A model generated the notes under the pieces. It saw only the letters and a program-made list of their open reading frames with translations, was not told where the DNA came from and searched no databases. From the NCBI RefSeq assembly GCF_004923205.2, contig NZ_SELD02000035.1:62001-126000 (forward strand): DNA of 64,000 nt, in the 5' to 3' direction. The position numbers and the translations under genes were made by a program. Shown piece by piece: positions 7,608 through 17,019 of the stretch (positions are counted from its first letter, which is position 1; each line of letters opens with the position of its first letter). Source of the stretch: Paracoccus aeridis. GTDB lineage: Bacteria > Pseudomonadota > Alphaproteobacteria > Rhodobacterales > Rhodobacteraceae.

Positions 7608-10600
7608 TCACTCGGCCGCGTGGCGGATCGGGGTGCCGCCCGCGCGGATCGCGTCCAGCAGCGCGGCGCGGCGCGGAGCGGCAGCCTCGGCGGCCTGGTC
7701 CTTGATGAAGCCGTAGCCGCGCACGTCGAGCGGCAGTTCCGCCAGTTCGCGGATCAGGTCCATCGTGGCCGGGGTGGCGCGCGGCAGGACCTCGCGCATG
7801 TCGGCCTCGAACTGCGCGATCATCGCCCGCTCGCGGCGGCGTTCCGGCATGTAGCCGAAGACGTCGAACGGCGTTCCACGCAAGCCCTTCATGCCGGCCA
7901 GCACCTTGAACGCCCGGCCCATCCACGGCCCGAACTCGCGCTTCCTCGGCCGCCCCTCGCTGTCGCGGCCCATCAGGACCGGCGGGGCGAGATGATAGGT
8001 CACGCGCACGTCGCCTTCGAACGCCTGCGCGACGCGGTCGGCGGTGTCGAGGTGCAGCCGCGCGACCTCGTATTCGTCCTTGTAGGCGAGCAGCTTGTAG
8101 TAGCCCTTGGCGACGCTCTCGCGCAGCTCGGCCGGGGCCTGCGCCACGAGATCCAGGAACCGGCGCTTCAGCCCCTCGCCCTGGTAGTCCACCAGCCGCG
8201 CGGCGCGGTAGGCGACGGGATCGCGGGGCAGCATCGTCGGCGCCTCGGGTGCGGCGAGCTTGTCGGGGTTCAGCACCGCCCAGCGCCCGATCTGGAACGC
8301 CCGCTGGTTTTCCGCGACCTTGGCGCCGTTCAGTTCGATCGCCTGCAGGATCGCGGCCTCGCCCAGGGGGATCAGCCCCTGCTGGTAGGCCGCGCCCATG
8401 ACCAGCATGTTGGAATAGATCGAGTCGCCCAGTAGCCGCTCGGCCAGCTTGGATGCGTCGAAGAACGCCGCCCGGTCGCCCAGGCGCGCCTGCAGCGACA
8501 TCTTCAGCCGGTCGGCCGGCACGCGGAAGTCGCGGTTGCGGGTGAACTCGCCGGTGATGATCTCGTGGTCGTTCACCACAGCGCCGGTGCGGCCGGAGGT
8601 CATCAGGCCAATCGTCCTGGCGCCCGCCGTCACGACAAGGTCGCCGCCGATGATGCAGTCGGCCTCGCCCACGGCGACGCGGATCGCGCTGATGTCCTCG
8701 GGCCGCTTCGCGAGGCGCAGGTGGATGTGGACCGCGCCGCCCTTCTGGGCGAGACCGGCCATCTCCATCATGCCGGCACCCTTGCCGTCGATCTGGGCGG
8801 CCTGCGCCAGCACGGCGCCGATGGTCACGACGCCAGTCCCGCCGACGCCGGTGATGACGATGTTGTGGGTGCCGTCGATCGCGGGCAGCCGGGGCGCGGG
8901 CAGCGGCGGCAGCTCGAACGCCTCGGCCTTGGGGCGGCGCGGGCGGCCGCCGTTGACGCTCACGAAGCTGGGGCAGAAGCCCTTCACGCAGCTGAAGTCC
9001 TTGTTGCACGACGACTGGTCGATCGCGCGCTTGCGGCCGAGCTCGGTGTCGACCGGCACGACCGACACGCAGTTCGACTGGACCGAGCAGTCGCCGCAGC
9101 CCTCGCACACTTCGGTGTTGATGAAGACGCGGCGGTCGGGGTCGGGGAACGCGCCCTTCTTGCGCCGACGGCGCTTTTCGGCGGCGCAGGTCTGGACATA
9201 GACGATGGCGCTGACGCCCCCGACCTTCTCCAGCTCGCGCTGGACAGCCATCAGGTTCTGGCGTTCCTCGAACCGCAGCCCGGCGGGGAAGATGCTGCGG
9301 TCGATCTCTTCCTTCTCGTCGTGGACCAGCACCACGGGCACGTCCATTGCCTGCAGTTCGCGCACGATCTGCGGCGCGGTCAGCCCGCCCTCGTTAGGCT
9401 GGCCGCCGGTCATGGCGACGGCGTCGTTGAACAGGATCTTGTAGGTGATGTTGGTGCCCGCGGCCTTCGCGGCGCGGATCGCGAGGCTGCCGGAGTGGTT
9501 GTAGGTGCCGTCGCCCAGGTTCTGGAACACGTGCGGGCGGGTGGAGAACGGCGCCTCGCCGACCCAGTTCACGCCCTCGCCGCCCATCTGGGTGAAGCCG
9601 GTCGTCTCGCGGTCCATCCACTGGACCATGTAGTGACAGCCGATCCCGGCATAGGCGCGGCTTCCCTCCGGCACCTTGGTCGACGAGTTGTGCGGGCAGC
9701 CCGAGCAGAACCACGGCGTGCGGACCGCGATCTCGGCCGCGTTGTCGGCGCGGCGGGTGTCGGCAATGCGCGAAAGCGCCGCCTCCAGCGCGTCGGTGCG
9801 GCGCCCTTCCTCGATGAGGATCTCGCCCAGGCGCTGCGCGACCAGCACGGGATCGAGCGCGTAGCGGGTCGGGAACAGCTCGACCCGGCGGCCGTGTTCC
9901 CACGTGTCGCCCTTGTGCCAGCCATAGACGCGGCGCCCGCGGCGGTCGTCGAAGATGGCTTCCTTGACCTGCACCTCGATCAGCTTGCGCTTTTCCTCGA
10001 CCACGATGACGAGGTCGAGCCCCTCGGCCCATTCGTGGAAGCTGACCATGTCCAGCGGCCAGGTCTGGCCGATCTTGTAGGTCGTGATCCCCAGCCGCTC
10101 GGCCCCGGCCTCGTCGATCCCCAGCAGCGACAGCGCATGGACCACGTCGAGCCAGTTCTTGCCGGCGGCAGCGATGCCGATCTTCGCGCCGGGCCTGCCC
10201 CAGACGCGGCGGTCGATGCGGTTCGCGCGGGCGAACGCCTCGGCCGCGAAGCGCTTGAAGTCGATCATCCGCGCTTCCTGCACCACGGGCGTGTCGCCGA
10301 GCCGGATGTTCAGCCCGCCCTCGGGCATCAGGAAATCTTCGGGGGTGACGAACGACATGCGGAAGGGGTCGCCGTCGACGACGCTCGTCGCCTCGACCGT
10401 GTCCTTCATGGTCTTGAGCCCGGTCCAGACCCCCGCATAGCGCGACAGCGCCCAGCCATAGAGACCGTAGTCCAGGATCTCCTGCACGCCCGCGGGCGAC
10501 AGCACCGGGATATAGGCGTCCACCATCGCCCAGTCGGACTGGTGCAGCACGGTCGAGGATTCGCCGGTGTGGTCGTCGCCCATCGCCATGACCACGCCGC

Positions 10601-11009
10601 CGTGCTTCGACGAGCCGGCCATGTTCGCGTGGCGCATCACGTCGCCGGTCCGGTCCACGCCCGGCCCCTTGCCGTACCACAGCGCGAAGACGCCGTCGTA
10701 CTTCCCCTCGCCCCGCAGCTCGGCCTGCTGGCTGCCCCAGATCGCGGTGGCGGCCAAGTCCTCGTTCAGGCCCGGCTGGAACAGGACGTTGGCGGGATCG
10801 AGGAGCTTCTTCGACTTCATCATCTGCAGGTCGACGCCGCCCAGCGGCGACCCGCGATAGCCGGTGACGAGCCCTGCGGTGTTCAGCCCCGCCGCCCTGT
10901 CGCGCGCGGCCTGCATCAGCATCAGGCGCACCAGCGCCTGCGTGCCGTTCAGAAGAACGTGCCGCCGCGACAGGTCGAAGCGATCGGACAGGGAAACCTG
11001 GATGCTCAT
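7608..11009 (-). CDS. Fused indolepyruvate ferredoxin oxidoreductase
   Basis: A 1,133-residue single-chain 2-oxoacid:acceptor oxidoreductase. The N-terminal part ('NGTQALVRLMLMQ', 'GYRGSPLGGVD') is the pyrimidine-binding IorA-like region. The middle has the thiamine diphosphate-binding core ('GDGTYNHSG') and Cys motifs 'CSGCPHNS' and 'CEGCGDCSVQSNC' for iron-sulfur clusters. The C-terminal gamma-like part starts near 'ITGVGGTGVVTIG'. The family oxidatively decarboxylates arylpyruvates from aromatic amino acid transamination to acyl-CoA, passing electrons to ferredoxin. The fused form is typical of proteobacteria that degrade aromatic amino acids aerobically. The start at 11009 has a strong GGGAGGAG ribosome site. 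It is divergent from a LysR gene, with a palindrome in the shared promoter region. Confidence 0.92.
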   Translation of the reverse strand: MSIQVSLSDRFDLSRRHVLLNGTQALVRLMLMQAARDRAAGLNTAGLVTGYRGSPLGGVDLQMMKSKKLLDPANVLFQPGLNEDLAATAIWGSQQAELRGEGKYDGVFALWYGKGPGVDRTGDVMRHANMAGSSKHGGVVMAMGDDHTGESSTVLHQSDWAMVDAYIPVLSPAGVQEILDYGLYGWALSRYAGVWTGLKTMKDTVEATSVVDGDPFRMSFVTPEDFLMPEGGLNIRLGDTPVVQEARMIDFKRFAAEAFARANRIDRRVWGRPGAKIGIAAAGKNWLDVVHALSLLGIDEAGAERLGITTYKIGQTWPLDMVSFHEWAEGLDLVIVVEEKRKLIEVQVKEAIFDDRRGRRVYGWHKGDTWEHGRRVELFPTRYALDPVLVAQRLGEILIEEGRRTDALEAALSRIADTRRADNAAEIAVRTPWFCSGCPHNSSTKVPEGSRAYAGIGCHYMVQWMDRETTGFTQMGGEGVNWVGEAPFSTRPHVFQNLGDGTYNHSGSLAIRAAKAAGTNITYKILFNDAVAMTGGQPNEGGLTAPQIVRELQAMDVPVVLVHDEKEEIDRSIFPAGLRFEERQNLMAVQRELEKVGGVSAIVYVQTCAAEKRRRRKKGAFPDPDRRVFINTEVCEGCGDCSVQSNCVSVVPVDTELGRKRAIDQSSCNKDFSCVKGFCPSFVSVNGGRPRRPKAEAFELPPLPAPRLPAIDGTHNIVITGVGGTGVVTIGAVLAQAAQIDGKGAGMMEMAGLAQKGGAVHIHLRLAKRPEDISAIRVAVGEADCIIGGDLVVTAGARTIGLMTSGRTGAVVNDHEIITGEFTRNRDFRVPADRLKMSLQARLGDRAAFFDASKLAERLLGDSIYSNMLVMGAAYQQGLIPLGEAAILQAIELNGAKVAENQRAFQIGRWAVLNPDKLAAPEAPTMLPRDPVAYRAARLVDYQGEGLKRRFLDLVAQAPAELRESVAKGYYKLLAYKDEYEVARLHLDTADRVAQAFEGDVRVTYHLAPPVLMGRDSEGRPRKREFGPWMGRAFKVLAGMKGLRGTPFDVFGYMPERRRERAMIAQFEADMREVLPRATPATMDLIRELAELPLDVRGYGFIKDQAAEAAAPRRAALLDAIRAGGTPIRHAAE

Positions 11010-11044
11010 CTTGCTCCTCCCAGCTGGATGACGACACGAGTATA

Positions 11045-11061
11045 GGTCAGCTTGACTGACC
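11045..11061. promoter_or_regulatory. Palindrome between the divergent oxidoreductase and LysR genes
   Basis: GGTCAG-CTTGA-CTGACC is a perfect 6+6 inverted repeat with a 5-base spacer. It lies 36 bases upstream of the oxidoreductase start inside the 138-base divergent promoter region. Position and symmetry suit an operator. The LysR protein is the obvious candidate ligand, but the repeat is shorter than a classic T-N11-A LysR box, so another regulator is possible. Confidence 0.45.
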
Positions 11062-11147
11062 GATAAAGGATTTTCTGAAGCGGGCGTTTTGGGCTACCGC
11101 TGCCATTCATCGGGCAGATCAACGACCCGGGCCGAAGGGGGGACGAC

Positions 11148-12044
11148 ATGGACTGGGACAAGCTGCGGATTTTCCACGCCGTGGCCGACGCGGGCAGCCT
11201 GACCCATGCGGGCGACGTCCTGCACCTGTCGCAGTCGGCCGTCAGCCGCCAGGTCCGCGCGCTCGAGGAGATGCTGGGCACGACCCTGTTTCACCGCCAT
11301 GCCCGCGGCCTGATCCTGACCGAGCAGGGCGAGATGCTGTTCGAGGCGACGCGCTCGATCTCGCGCAAGCTCGACACCACCGCCGCCCGCATCCGCGACA
11401 GCGAGGAGCACGTCTTCGGCGAGCTGCGCGTCACCACGACGGTGGGGTTCGGCACGATGTGGCTGGTGCCGCGGCTGGCCAAGCTGTTCGCGCGCTATCC
11501 CGACCTCAAGATCGACCTGATGCTGGAAGAACGCGTGCTGGACCTGCCGATGCGCGAGGCCGACGTCGCCATCCGCATGAAGGAACCCAGCCAGGCCGAC
11601 CTGATTCGCCGCCGGCTGCTGAACATCAGGATGCGGCTTTACGCCTCGCAGACATATCTCGACCAGGCGGGCACGCCCACCGAGCTGTCGGACCTGAGCC
11701 CGCACCGGCTAATCTGCCAGAACCCGGCCACCCCGCAGGTCCAGTCGGGTGCGGCGCTGGTGCAGACGCTGCTGGCGCAGAACATCGCTTCCACTCTCCT
11801 CGTGAATAACTATTTCGGCGTGCTGCAGGGGGTGCTCAACCACGTGGGCATCGGCGTCCTGCCCGACTACCTGACCGTCGATTTCCCGCATCTCGTCCGC
11901 GTCCTGCCCGACGTCGAAAGCGGCGAGGTCCCGGTGTTCCTGGCCTTCCCCGAGGAACTGCGCGGGTCGCGCCGGGTCGCGGCGTTCCGCGATTTCGTGC
12001 TGGAAGAGATCCAGCAGATGCGCCATCTGGTCGCCGCCGAGTGA
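11148..12044 (+). CDS. LysR-family transcriptional regulator
   Basis: A 298-residue regulator. The winged helix-turn-helix is at residues 1-60 ('LTHAGDVLHLSQSAVSRQVR'), followed by the linker helix and a type 2 periplasmic-binding-like effector domain ('GELRVTTTVGFGTMWLVPRL'). The ATG follows GGGGGG with normal spacing. LysR proteins bind DNA as tetramers and answer a small-molecule co-inducer. Divergent placement from the indolepyruvate oxidoreductase suggests control of that gene or of itself, but this very common alphaproteobacterial subtype is also found beside unrelated genes such as trxB, so the target is unproven. Confidence 0.92.
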   Translation: MDWDKLRIFHAVADAGSLTHAGDVLHLSQSAVSRQVRALEEMLGTTLFHRHARGLILTEQGEMLFEATRSISRKLDTTAARIRDSEEHVFGELRVTTTVGFGTMWLVPRLAKLFARYPDLKIDLMLEERVLDLPMREADVAIRMKEPSQADLIRRRLLNIRMRLYASQTYLDQAGTPTELSDLSPHRLICQNPATPQVQSGAALVQTLLAQNIASTLLVNNYFGVLQGVLNHVGIGVLPDYLTVDFPHLVRVLPDVESGEVPVFLAFPEELRGSRRVAAFRDFVLEEIQQMRHLVAAE

Positions 12045-12142
12045 CGGCGCCGACCGGCAGACATTCGCCAAGCGCAACGCGGCTATGCTGACGGGATGGG
12101 CCTGCCTGCCTTGTGCATGGGCAGTGACGCCCATAATTCGGT

Positions 12143-12231
12143 TCATGAAGAGATGATGGCCCCAATCCGGGTTGCCGTCTTTCTTCACCTCCCTGTTGGA
12201 CTTGGCCGGGCCTTGTGCCCGGCTTTTTTTT
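12143..12231 (+). ncRNA. Candidate small RNA of the suhB/MmgR (alpha-r8) type
   Basis: About 90 bases after the LysR gene there is a short transcription-unit-like stretch with no reading frame of interest. It has a possible promoter (TTGTGC at 12111-12116 and CATAAT at 12132-12137), a single-stranded pyrimidine-rich segment 'CTTCACCTCCCTGTTGGAC', then a strong terminator with an eight-T tail. The order CUCCCUGUU-GACUUGGCCGGG-terminator closely resembles, from memory, the 3' half of the suhB RNA family (Rfam RF00519), which includes the Hfq-dependent MmgR of Sinorhizobium. The 5' end is an estimate from the promoter guess. The alternative is that only the terminator of the LysR gene is present. 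Confidence 0.55.
12205..12231 (+). terminator. Strong intrinsic terminator
   Basis: Stem GCCGGGC (12205-12211) / GCCCGGC (12217-12223), 5-base loop CTTGT, followed directly by eight T residues. It is the best intrinsic terminator in the window. It ends the candidate small RNA and/or the LysR transcript. Confidence 0.9.
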
Positions 12232-12356
12232 GCCTTCGAGCATTCCGCCTGCCGGGTGCCCGGGCCGGCTGGACGGGATGTGAACGGGCGCGGGGTGCGG
12301 TCGCGCGCCAGTTGTGCCATTCAGTCGCACGGAACCGCGCAAGAGGGGAACGGGCG

Positions 12357-13082
12357 ATGTCGGGACGGATCTTCATGCTGCTGGCGACCTTCTCAATCGC
12401 GTTCCCCGTTGTCGGGATCGCCGCAACCACATGCGCCGGGGACGCAGGCGTCTGCGCCGGGACAGCCGCGCCGCGCGATGCCGTGCGGATGGCGCAGGCG
12501 AGCAGCAGCGGCGCACCGGGCCGCCCGGCGATGCGCCCAAGTGCCGCGCAGATGCCGGCCGCGACGCCGGATCCATCCGCGACGCCCGCGCCGGACAGCG
12601 CCGCCCCGCTTTCCGGCCGCCCGGCCAGGCGATCCACGCCCGCCACCGCCAGCCCCGCCGCGCCCCCCGCTGCCACCCCCGCGACTCCCGCGACGTCGCA
12701 AGCCTCCGCCGCCCCGTCGGCGCCCTCCAGTCCCGCAGGCCCGGTCGCGCCGCTCGCGTCATGGTCGGTTCCCGTGCCGGACGGCTGCCCCGCCGGCAAC
12801 GTGCTCGCGCGCGGCGACAACCGCATCGCGGGACAGGTGCGGGGCGACGCGATCTGCCGCCTGCTGATCCCCGACGGGACGGCGGCGCAGGTGACGCTGG
12901 TCGGTCCCGGGCCCGCGCTGCCGGACCTCCGCGTCGTCCTTTATTCCCGCGTCACGACCGACCTTGTCCCCGACCAGCCGCTGCCGGTGCCGCCGGGCCG
13001 GCAGGAGCTGCGCGTCCTGCGCGCGCCCCAGGTCCCGGGCCGGACGCCCCTGCCCTTCGACCTGCTGATCCGGCTGGACTGA
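12357..13082 (+). CDS. Secreted protein with Pro/Ala-rich linker, function unknown
   Basis: A 241-residue protein starting at the ATG behind an AGAGGGGA ribosome site; longer in-frame starts run through the sRNA region and are rejected. A signal peptide ends near residue 20 ('[10 protein letters not shown]'). Residues about 50-135 are a low-complexity linker rich in Pro, Ala, Ser and Thr. The C-terminal 100 residues form a compact domain with two cysteines ('PDGCPAGN' and 'DAICRLL') that may pair in the periplasm. No family is recognised. The long linker suggests the C-terminal domain has to reach across the periplasm from an anchored or secreted position. It precedes purL but there is no sign of a shared role. 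Confidence 0.75.
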   Translation: MSGRIFMLLATFSIAFPVVGIAATTCAGDAGVCAGTAAPRDAVRMAQASSSGAPGRPAMRPSAAQMPAATPDPSATPAPDSAAPLSGRPARRSTPATASPAAPPAATPATPATSQASAAPSAPSSPAGPVAPLASWSVPVPDGCPAGNVLARGDNRIAGQVRGDAICRLLIPDGTAAQVTLVGPGPALPDLRVVLYSRVTTDLVPDQPLPVPPGRQELRVLRAPQVPGRTPLPFDLLIRLD

Positions 13083-13171
13083 CGCGCAGGCCTGGGCGCG
13101 CGCGCAAGCCGTTGAACGGCGCGGCCTGCCGACCTACAAGGCGGCACGTTTCCGTGCCCGAAAGGATCACC

Positions 13172-15349
13172 ATGCAGGACCCCGCCATCACCCCCGACCT
13201 GATCGCGGCGCATGGGCTGAAACCGGACGAATACGCCCGCATCCTCGACCTTCTGGGGCGCGAGCCGAGCTTCACGGAACTCGGCATCTTCTCGGCGATG
13301 TGGAACGAGCACTGTTCCTACAAGTCGTCGAAGAAATGGCTGAGGACGCTGCACACCACCGGCCCGCAGGTGATCTGCGGCCCGGGCGAGAACGCGGGCG
13401 TGGCCGACATCGGCGACGGCCCGGACGGCGAAAGACTGGCGGTCGTCTTCAAGATGGAAAGCCACAACCATCCCAGCTACATCGAGCCGCATCAGGGCGC
13501 GGCGACCGGCGTGGGCGGCATCCTGCGCGACGTCTTCACCATGGGGGCGCGGCCCGTGGCGGCGATGGACGCGCTGTCCTTCGGCCGGCCCGAGCATCCG
13601 CGCACCCCGCATCTGGTCAAGGGCGTGGTCGAGGGGATCGGCGCCTATGGCAACGCCTTCGGCGTGCCGAACGTGGGCGGCGAGGTCCGCTTCCACCGCG
13701 CCTATGACGGCAACTGCCTCGTCAACGCCTTCGCGGCGGGGATCGCCAGGGCGGACCGCATCTTCTACTCGGCCGCGTCCGGCGTCGGCATGCCGGTCGT
13801 CTATCTGGGCGCCAAGACCGGCCGCGACGGCGTTGGCGGCGCGACCATGGCCAGCGCCGAGTTCGACGACACGATCGAGGAAAAGCGCCCGACCGTGCAG
13901 GTCGGCGACCCCTTCACCGAAAAATGCCTGCTCGAAGCCTGCCTGGAACTGATGGAGACCGACGCGGTCATCTCGATCCAGGACATGGGCGCGGCGGGCC
14001 TGACCTGCTCGGCGGTCGAGATGGGCGACAAGGGCGGGCTGGGCATCCGGCTCGACCTCGACCGGGTGCCGGTGCGGGAAACCGCCATGACCGCCTACGA
14101 GATGATGCTGTCGGAAAGCCAGGAGCGGATGCTCATGGTCCTGCGCCCCGAAAAGGAAGCCGTGGCCCGCGAGATCTTCGAGAAGTGGGACCTCGACTTC
14201 GCCGTGGTGGGCGAGACGATCGCCGAGGATCGCTTCCTCATCCTCCACGGCAATCAGGTGAAGGCGGACTTGCCGCTGTCCAAGCTGTCGTCGAGCGCCC
14301 CCGAATACGACCGCCCGTGGGTCGAGACACCCGCCGCCCCGGCCGACGTGGCGCTGCCGGCGATTGCGCCGATCGCGGCATTGCGGGCCCTGATCGGCTC
14401 GCCCAGCTACGCCCACAAGGCGTGGGTCTGGGAACAGTACGACACCCAGGTCGGCGCCGACACGGTGCGCCGCCCCGGCCTTGGCGCCGGGGTCGTGCGG
14501 GTCCACGGCACCGACAAGGCGCTGGCGTTCACCAGTGACGTGACGCCCCGATACGTCCGCGCGAACCCCGTTCAGGGCGGCCGGCAGGCGGTGGCCGAGG
14601 CGTGGCGCAACCTCGTCGCCTGCGGCGCGACGCCCCTGGCCGCGACGGACAACCTCAACTTCGGCAACCCCGAAAAGCCCGAGATCATGGGCCAGTTCGT
14701 CGGCGCGATCAAAGGCATCGGCGAGGCGTGCCGCGCGCTCGACTTCCCGATCGTGTCCGGCAACGTGTCGCTTTACAACGAAACCGATGGCCAGCCGATC
14801 CTGCCCACGCCCACCATCGGCGGCGTCGGGCTGCTGGAAACGCTGGACGACCTGATCGCGGGCCTGCCGTCGGACGGCGACGTGATCCTGGTCGTGGGCA
14901 AGACGCGCGGGCACCTCGCGCAGTCGGCGCTGGCCTACGAGGCGTTCGGGATCGAGGATGGCGACGCCCCGCCGGTGGACCTCGACGCCGAGCGTCGCAA
15001 CGGCGGCTTCATCCTGCAGAACCGCGCCCGCATCCGCGCCTGCGCCGACCTGTCGGACGGGGGCCTTGCGCTCGCGGCGTTCGAGATGGCCGAGGCCGCG
15101 GGCATCGGCGTCACGCTGGATGCAGCGGACGTCGGGCAGCTGTTCGGCGAGGACCAGGCGCGCTACCTCGTCGCCGCGTCCGAAGATGACGCCGCCGCGC
15201 TGATGGACGCCGCGCACGCCGCGGGCGTGCCGATCGTCAATGTCGGCCGGTTCGAAGGCGACCAGGTGACGCTCGGGGGCGATGCGGCGCCGCTGGCCGA
15301 CCTGTCGGCGCTTTACCGTTCCGCCTTCGCGGCGGCGATCGGCGCCTGA
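13172..15349 (+). CDS. purL: Phosphoribosylformylglycinamidine synthase, large subunit
   Basis: A 725-residue small-type PurL, which needs PurS and PurQ partners. It converts FGAR, glutamine-derived ammonia and ATP to FGAM in purine synthesis. Two repeated AIRS-like halves are visible. The N-terminal motif '[14 protein letters not shown]' carries the active-site His. The sequence then shows '[20 protein letters not shown]', '[11 protein letters not shown]' and, in the second half, '[12 protein letters not shown]'. The start at 13172 is chosen for '[16 protein letters not shown]' behind AAAGGA; the frame stays open far upstream but through the preceding gene. purM and purN occur 11 kb away, so the pathway is scattered. 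It converges on a kinase gene. Confidence 0.96.
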   Translation: MQDPAITPDLIAAHGLKPDEYARILDLLGREPSFTELGIFSAMWNEHCSYKSSKKWLRTLHTTGPQVICGPGENAGVADIGDGPDGERLAVVFKMESHNHPSYIEPHQGAATGVGGILRDVFTMGARPVAAMDALSFGRPEHPRTPHLVKGVVEGIGAYGNAFGVPNVGGEVRFHRAYDGNCLVNAFAAGIARADRIFYSAASGVGMPVVYLGAKTGRDGVGGATMASAEFDDTIEEKRPTVQVGDPFTEKCLLEACLELMETDAVISIQDMGAAGLTCSAVEMGDKGGLGIRLDLDRVPVRETAMTAYEMMLSESQERMLMVLRPEKEAVAREIFEKWDLDFAVVGETIAEDRFLILHGNQVKADLPLSKLSSSAPEYDRPWVETPAAPADVALPAIAPIAALRALIGSPSYAHKAWVWEQYDTQVGADTVRRPGLGAGVVRVHGTDKALAFTSDVTPRYVRANPVQGGRQAVAEAWRNLVACGATPLAATDNLNFGNPEKPEIMGQFVGAIKGIGEACRALDFPIVSGNVSLYNETDGQPILPTPTIGGVGLLETLDDLIAGLPSDGDVILVVGKTRGHLAQSALAYEAFGIEDGDAPPVDLDAERRNGGFILQNRARIRACADLSDGGLALAAFEMAEAAGIGVTLDAADVGQLFGEDQARYLVAASEDDAAALMDAAHAAGVPIVNVGRFEGDQVTLGGDAAPLADLSALYRSAFAAAIGA

Positions 15350-15380
15350 GCCCGGCCTGGGCGGAGCCTCGGCCCGGCCC

Positions 15381-16478
15381 TCACCGGGGCTGCTGTTCGG
15401 GCAGGATGACCGTGAACCGGCTGCCCTGCCCCTTCTCGCTTTCGATCCGCAGCCGGCCGCGATGGCGGTTGATGATGTGCTTGACGATGGCAAGCCCCAG
15501 CCCCGTGCCGCCCTTTTCGCGCGAGCGGTGGGTGTCCACGCGATAGAACCGTTCCGTCAGGCGCGGCAGGTGCAACGGGTCGATCCCCTCGCCCTCGTCC
15601 TCGACCGCGACGGCCCAGCCCGGGCCGCGCAGGACGGGCTCGTGGTCCAGATGCGTCAGCGTCAGCCGGACGACGCCGCCGGAGCCGCCGTATTTCACCG
15701 CGTTCTCGATCAAGTTGTGGAACACCTGAACGATCTGGTCGGCGTCGCCCGGCACGGTCACCGGTTCGTCGGGCAGGTCCAGCTCGAAGCGGACGCCGGC
15801 CGTGCGAGCGGCGGGGGCGACGGTTGCCGCCACGCTGCGGACGAGGCTGGAAAGGTCCACCTTCTGCGCCGGCCTGCGCCGTTCATCCCCCTCGACCCGG
15901 CTCAGCGAGAGAAGATCCGCGACCAGCCGGTTCATCCGCCCCGCCTCGCGTTCCATGATGTCGAGAAAGCGGTCGCGCGCCGCCGCGTCGTTGCGGGCGG
16001 GCCCGCGCAGCGTCTCGATGAAGCCCATCAGCGCGGTCAGGGGCGTGCGCAGTTCGTGGCTGACATTCGCCACGAAGTCGCGCCGCATCTGTTCGGCCTG
16101 TTCGATCCCGGTGCTGTCCTCGATCGACACTGCCGCGCCGCGGGTTCCGTCGATGACCACCGGACCCACGGTCACGACGCAGGCGCGGTCGCGCCCCTGC
16201 GCCGACAGCGTGGCCCGCAGCTTGAGGATGCCGTGGGCCGGCGGCGGCAGGTCGGGGTCGTCGTCGGGCGCGGGCTCGGCATCGGGGTCGAGCACCCAGT
16301 CGATCGCGTGGTTGACGGATGGGTGGCGCACCACGGTGACGAAGGGGCGGTCGGTCAGCCCCGGCCCGAACAGGGCGTGCGCCGCATGATTCGCGGCCGT
16401 CACCCGCGCCCGCCGGTCCACGACCAGCATGGCGACCGGGACCGCGTCGGTCAGCTGCCGCAGGTGCCTGACGTCCAA
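15381..16478 (-). CDS. phoR: PhoR-like sensor histidine kinase lacking membrane segments
   Basis: A 365-residue kinase. An N-terminal PAS domain (residues about 5-125) is followed by a HisKA dimerisation helix with 'VANVSHELRTPLT' (H141) and an HATPase_c domain with the N, G1 and G2 boxes ('HNLIENAVKYGG', 'VEDEGEGI', 'GGTGLGLAIV'). This matches PhoR of the phosphate-starvation two-component system, and alphaproteobacterial versions are often soluble as here. The usual pst-phoU-phoB genes do not follow. Instead it converges on purL, and upstream lies the gamma-carbonic anhydrase gene 19 bases away. The partner regulator is therefore unknown and the PhoR name rests on similarity only. Confidence 0.8.
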   Translation of the reverse strand: MDVRHLRQLTDAVPVAMLVVDRRARVTAANHAAHALFGPGLTDRPFVTVVRHPSVNHAIDWVLDPDAEPAPDDDPDLPPPAHGILKLRATLSAQGRDRACVVTVGPVVIDGTRGAAVSIEDSTGIEQAEQMRRDFVANVSHELRTPLTALMGFIETLRGPARNDAAARDRFLDIMEREAGRMNRLVADLLSLSRVEGDERRRPAQKVDLSSLVRSVAATVAPAARTAGVRFELDLPDEPVTVPGDADQIVQVFHNLIENAVKYGGSGGVVRLTLTHLDHEPVLRGPGWAVAVEDEGEGIDPLHLPRLTERFYRVDTHRSREKGGTGLGLAIVKHIINRHRGRLRIESEKGQGSRFTVILPEQQPR

Positions 16479-16497
16479 GCCGCGCGCCTCCGTCCCT

Positions 16498-17019
16498 TCA
16501 ACCGGCGGCGCGCAGGCCGCGGCGATACTGCGCCGCGCGGGTGCGGTACAGCTCGGCCGAGGCGAGAAGCCGTGCGCGCTGATCGTCGTCGAGCATCCTC
16601 ACGACCTTGCCCGGCGCCCCCATGACCAGCGCGCCGGGTGGGATCTGCTTGCCTTCGGGGATCAGCGCCCCCGCCCCGATCAGCGCGCCGGCGCCGATCA
16701 CCGCGCCGTTCAGGACCGTCGCGCCCATGCCGATCAGCGCCCCGTCCCCGACCGTGCAGCCGTGCAGGATCGCCCGGTGGCCGACGGTCACGTCGTCGCC
16801 GATGGCCAGGGGATGGCCGGTATCGACGTGAAAGACGCACAGGTCCTGCACGTTGCTGCCCGCGCCCACCCGGATGTCGTCGCTGTCGCCCCGCAGGACC
16901 GCGCCCCACCAGACGCTGGCCCGATCCCCGAGCGTCACGCGCCCGATCACCTGTGCGTCGGGCGCGACCCACGCATCCGTGCCCAGCGTCGGCACCACCC
17001 CGTCCAGTTCCCAGATCAT
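16498..17019 (-). CDS. Gamma-carbonic anhydrase family protein
   Basis: A 173-residue left-handed beta-helix (hexapeptide repeat) protein. The repeating 'IGxGxxIGxGA' pattern spans residues about 25-140. The three zinc histidines of gamma-carbonic anhydrases are in place: H64 ('CVFHVD'), H81 and H86 ('[10 protein letters not shown]'). The family works as a trimer with metal between subunits; members of this YrdA/PaaY type include active carbonic anhydrases and thioesterases, so the reaction is not certain. Its start overlaps the gmk stop (ATGA, 17016-17019), which implies co-translation with guanylate kinase. Confidence 0.9.
   Translation of the reverse strand: MIWELDGVVPTLGTDAWVAPDAQVIGRVTLGDRASVWWGAVLRGDSDDIRVGAGSNVQDLCVFHVDTGHPLAIGDDVTVGHRAILHGCTVGDGALIGMGATVLNGAVIGAGALIGAGALIPEGKQIPPGALVMGAPGKVVRMLDDDQRARLLASAELYRTRAAQYRRGLRAAG

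Noticed and set aside
8565..11045. An 826-codon plus-strand open frame opposite the indolepyruvate oxidoreductase
   Set aside because: Complementary-strand shadow of a clear gene; composition dominated by His, Arg, Ala and Asp, no motif.
15350..15380. Terminator between purL and the PhoR-like gene
   Set aside because: GC-rich inverted segments exist but pair only partly and lack a T run; not strong enough to call.
12941..15493. An 850-codon minus-strand open frame opposite purL
   Set aside because: Shadow of purL; no recognisable domain and no ribosome site.
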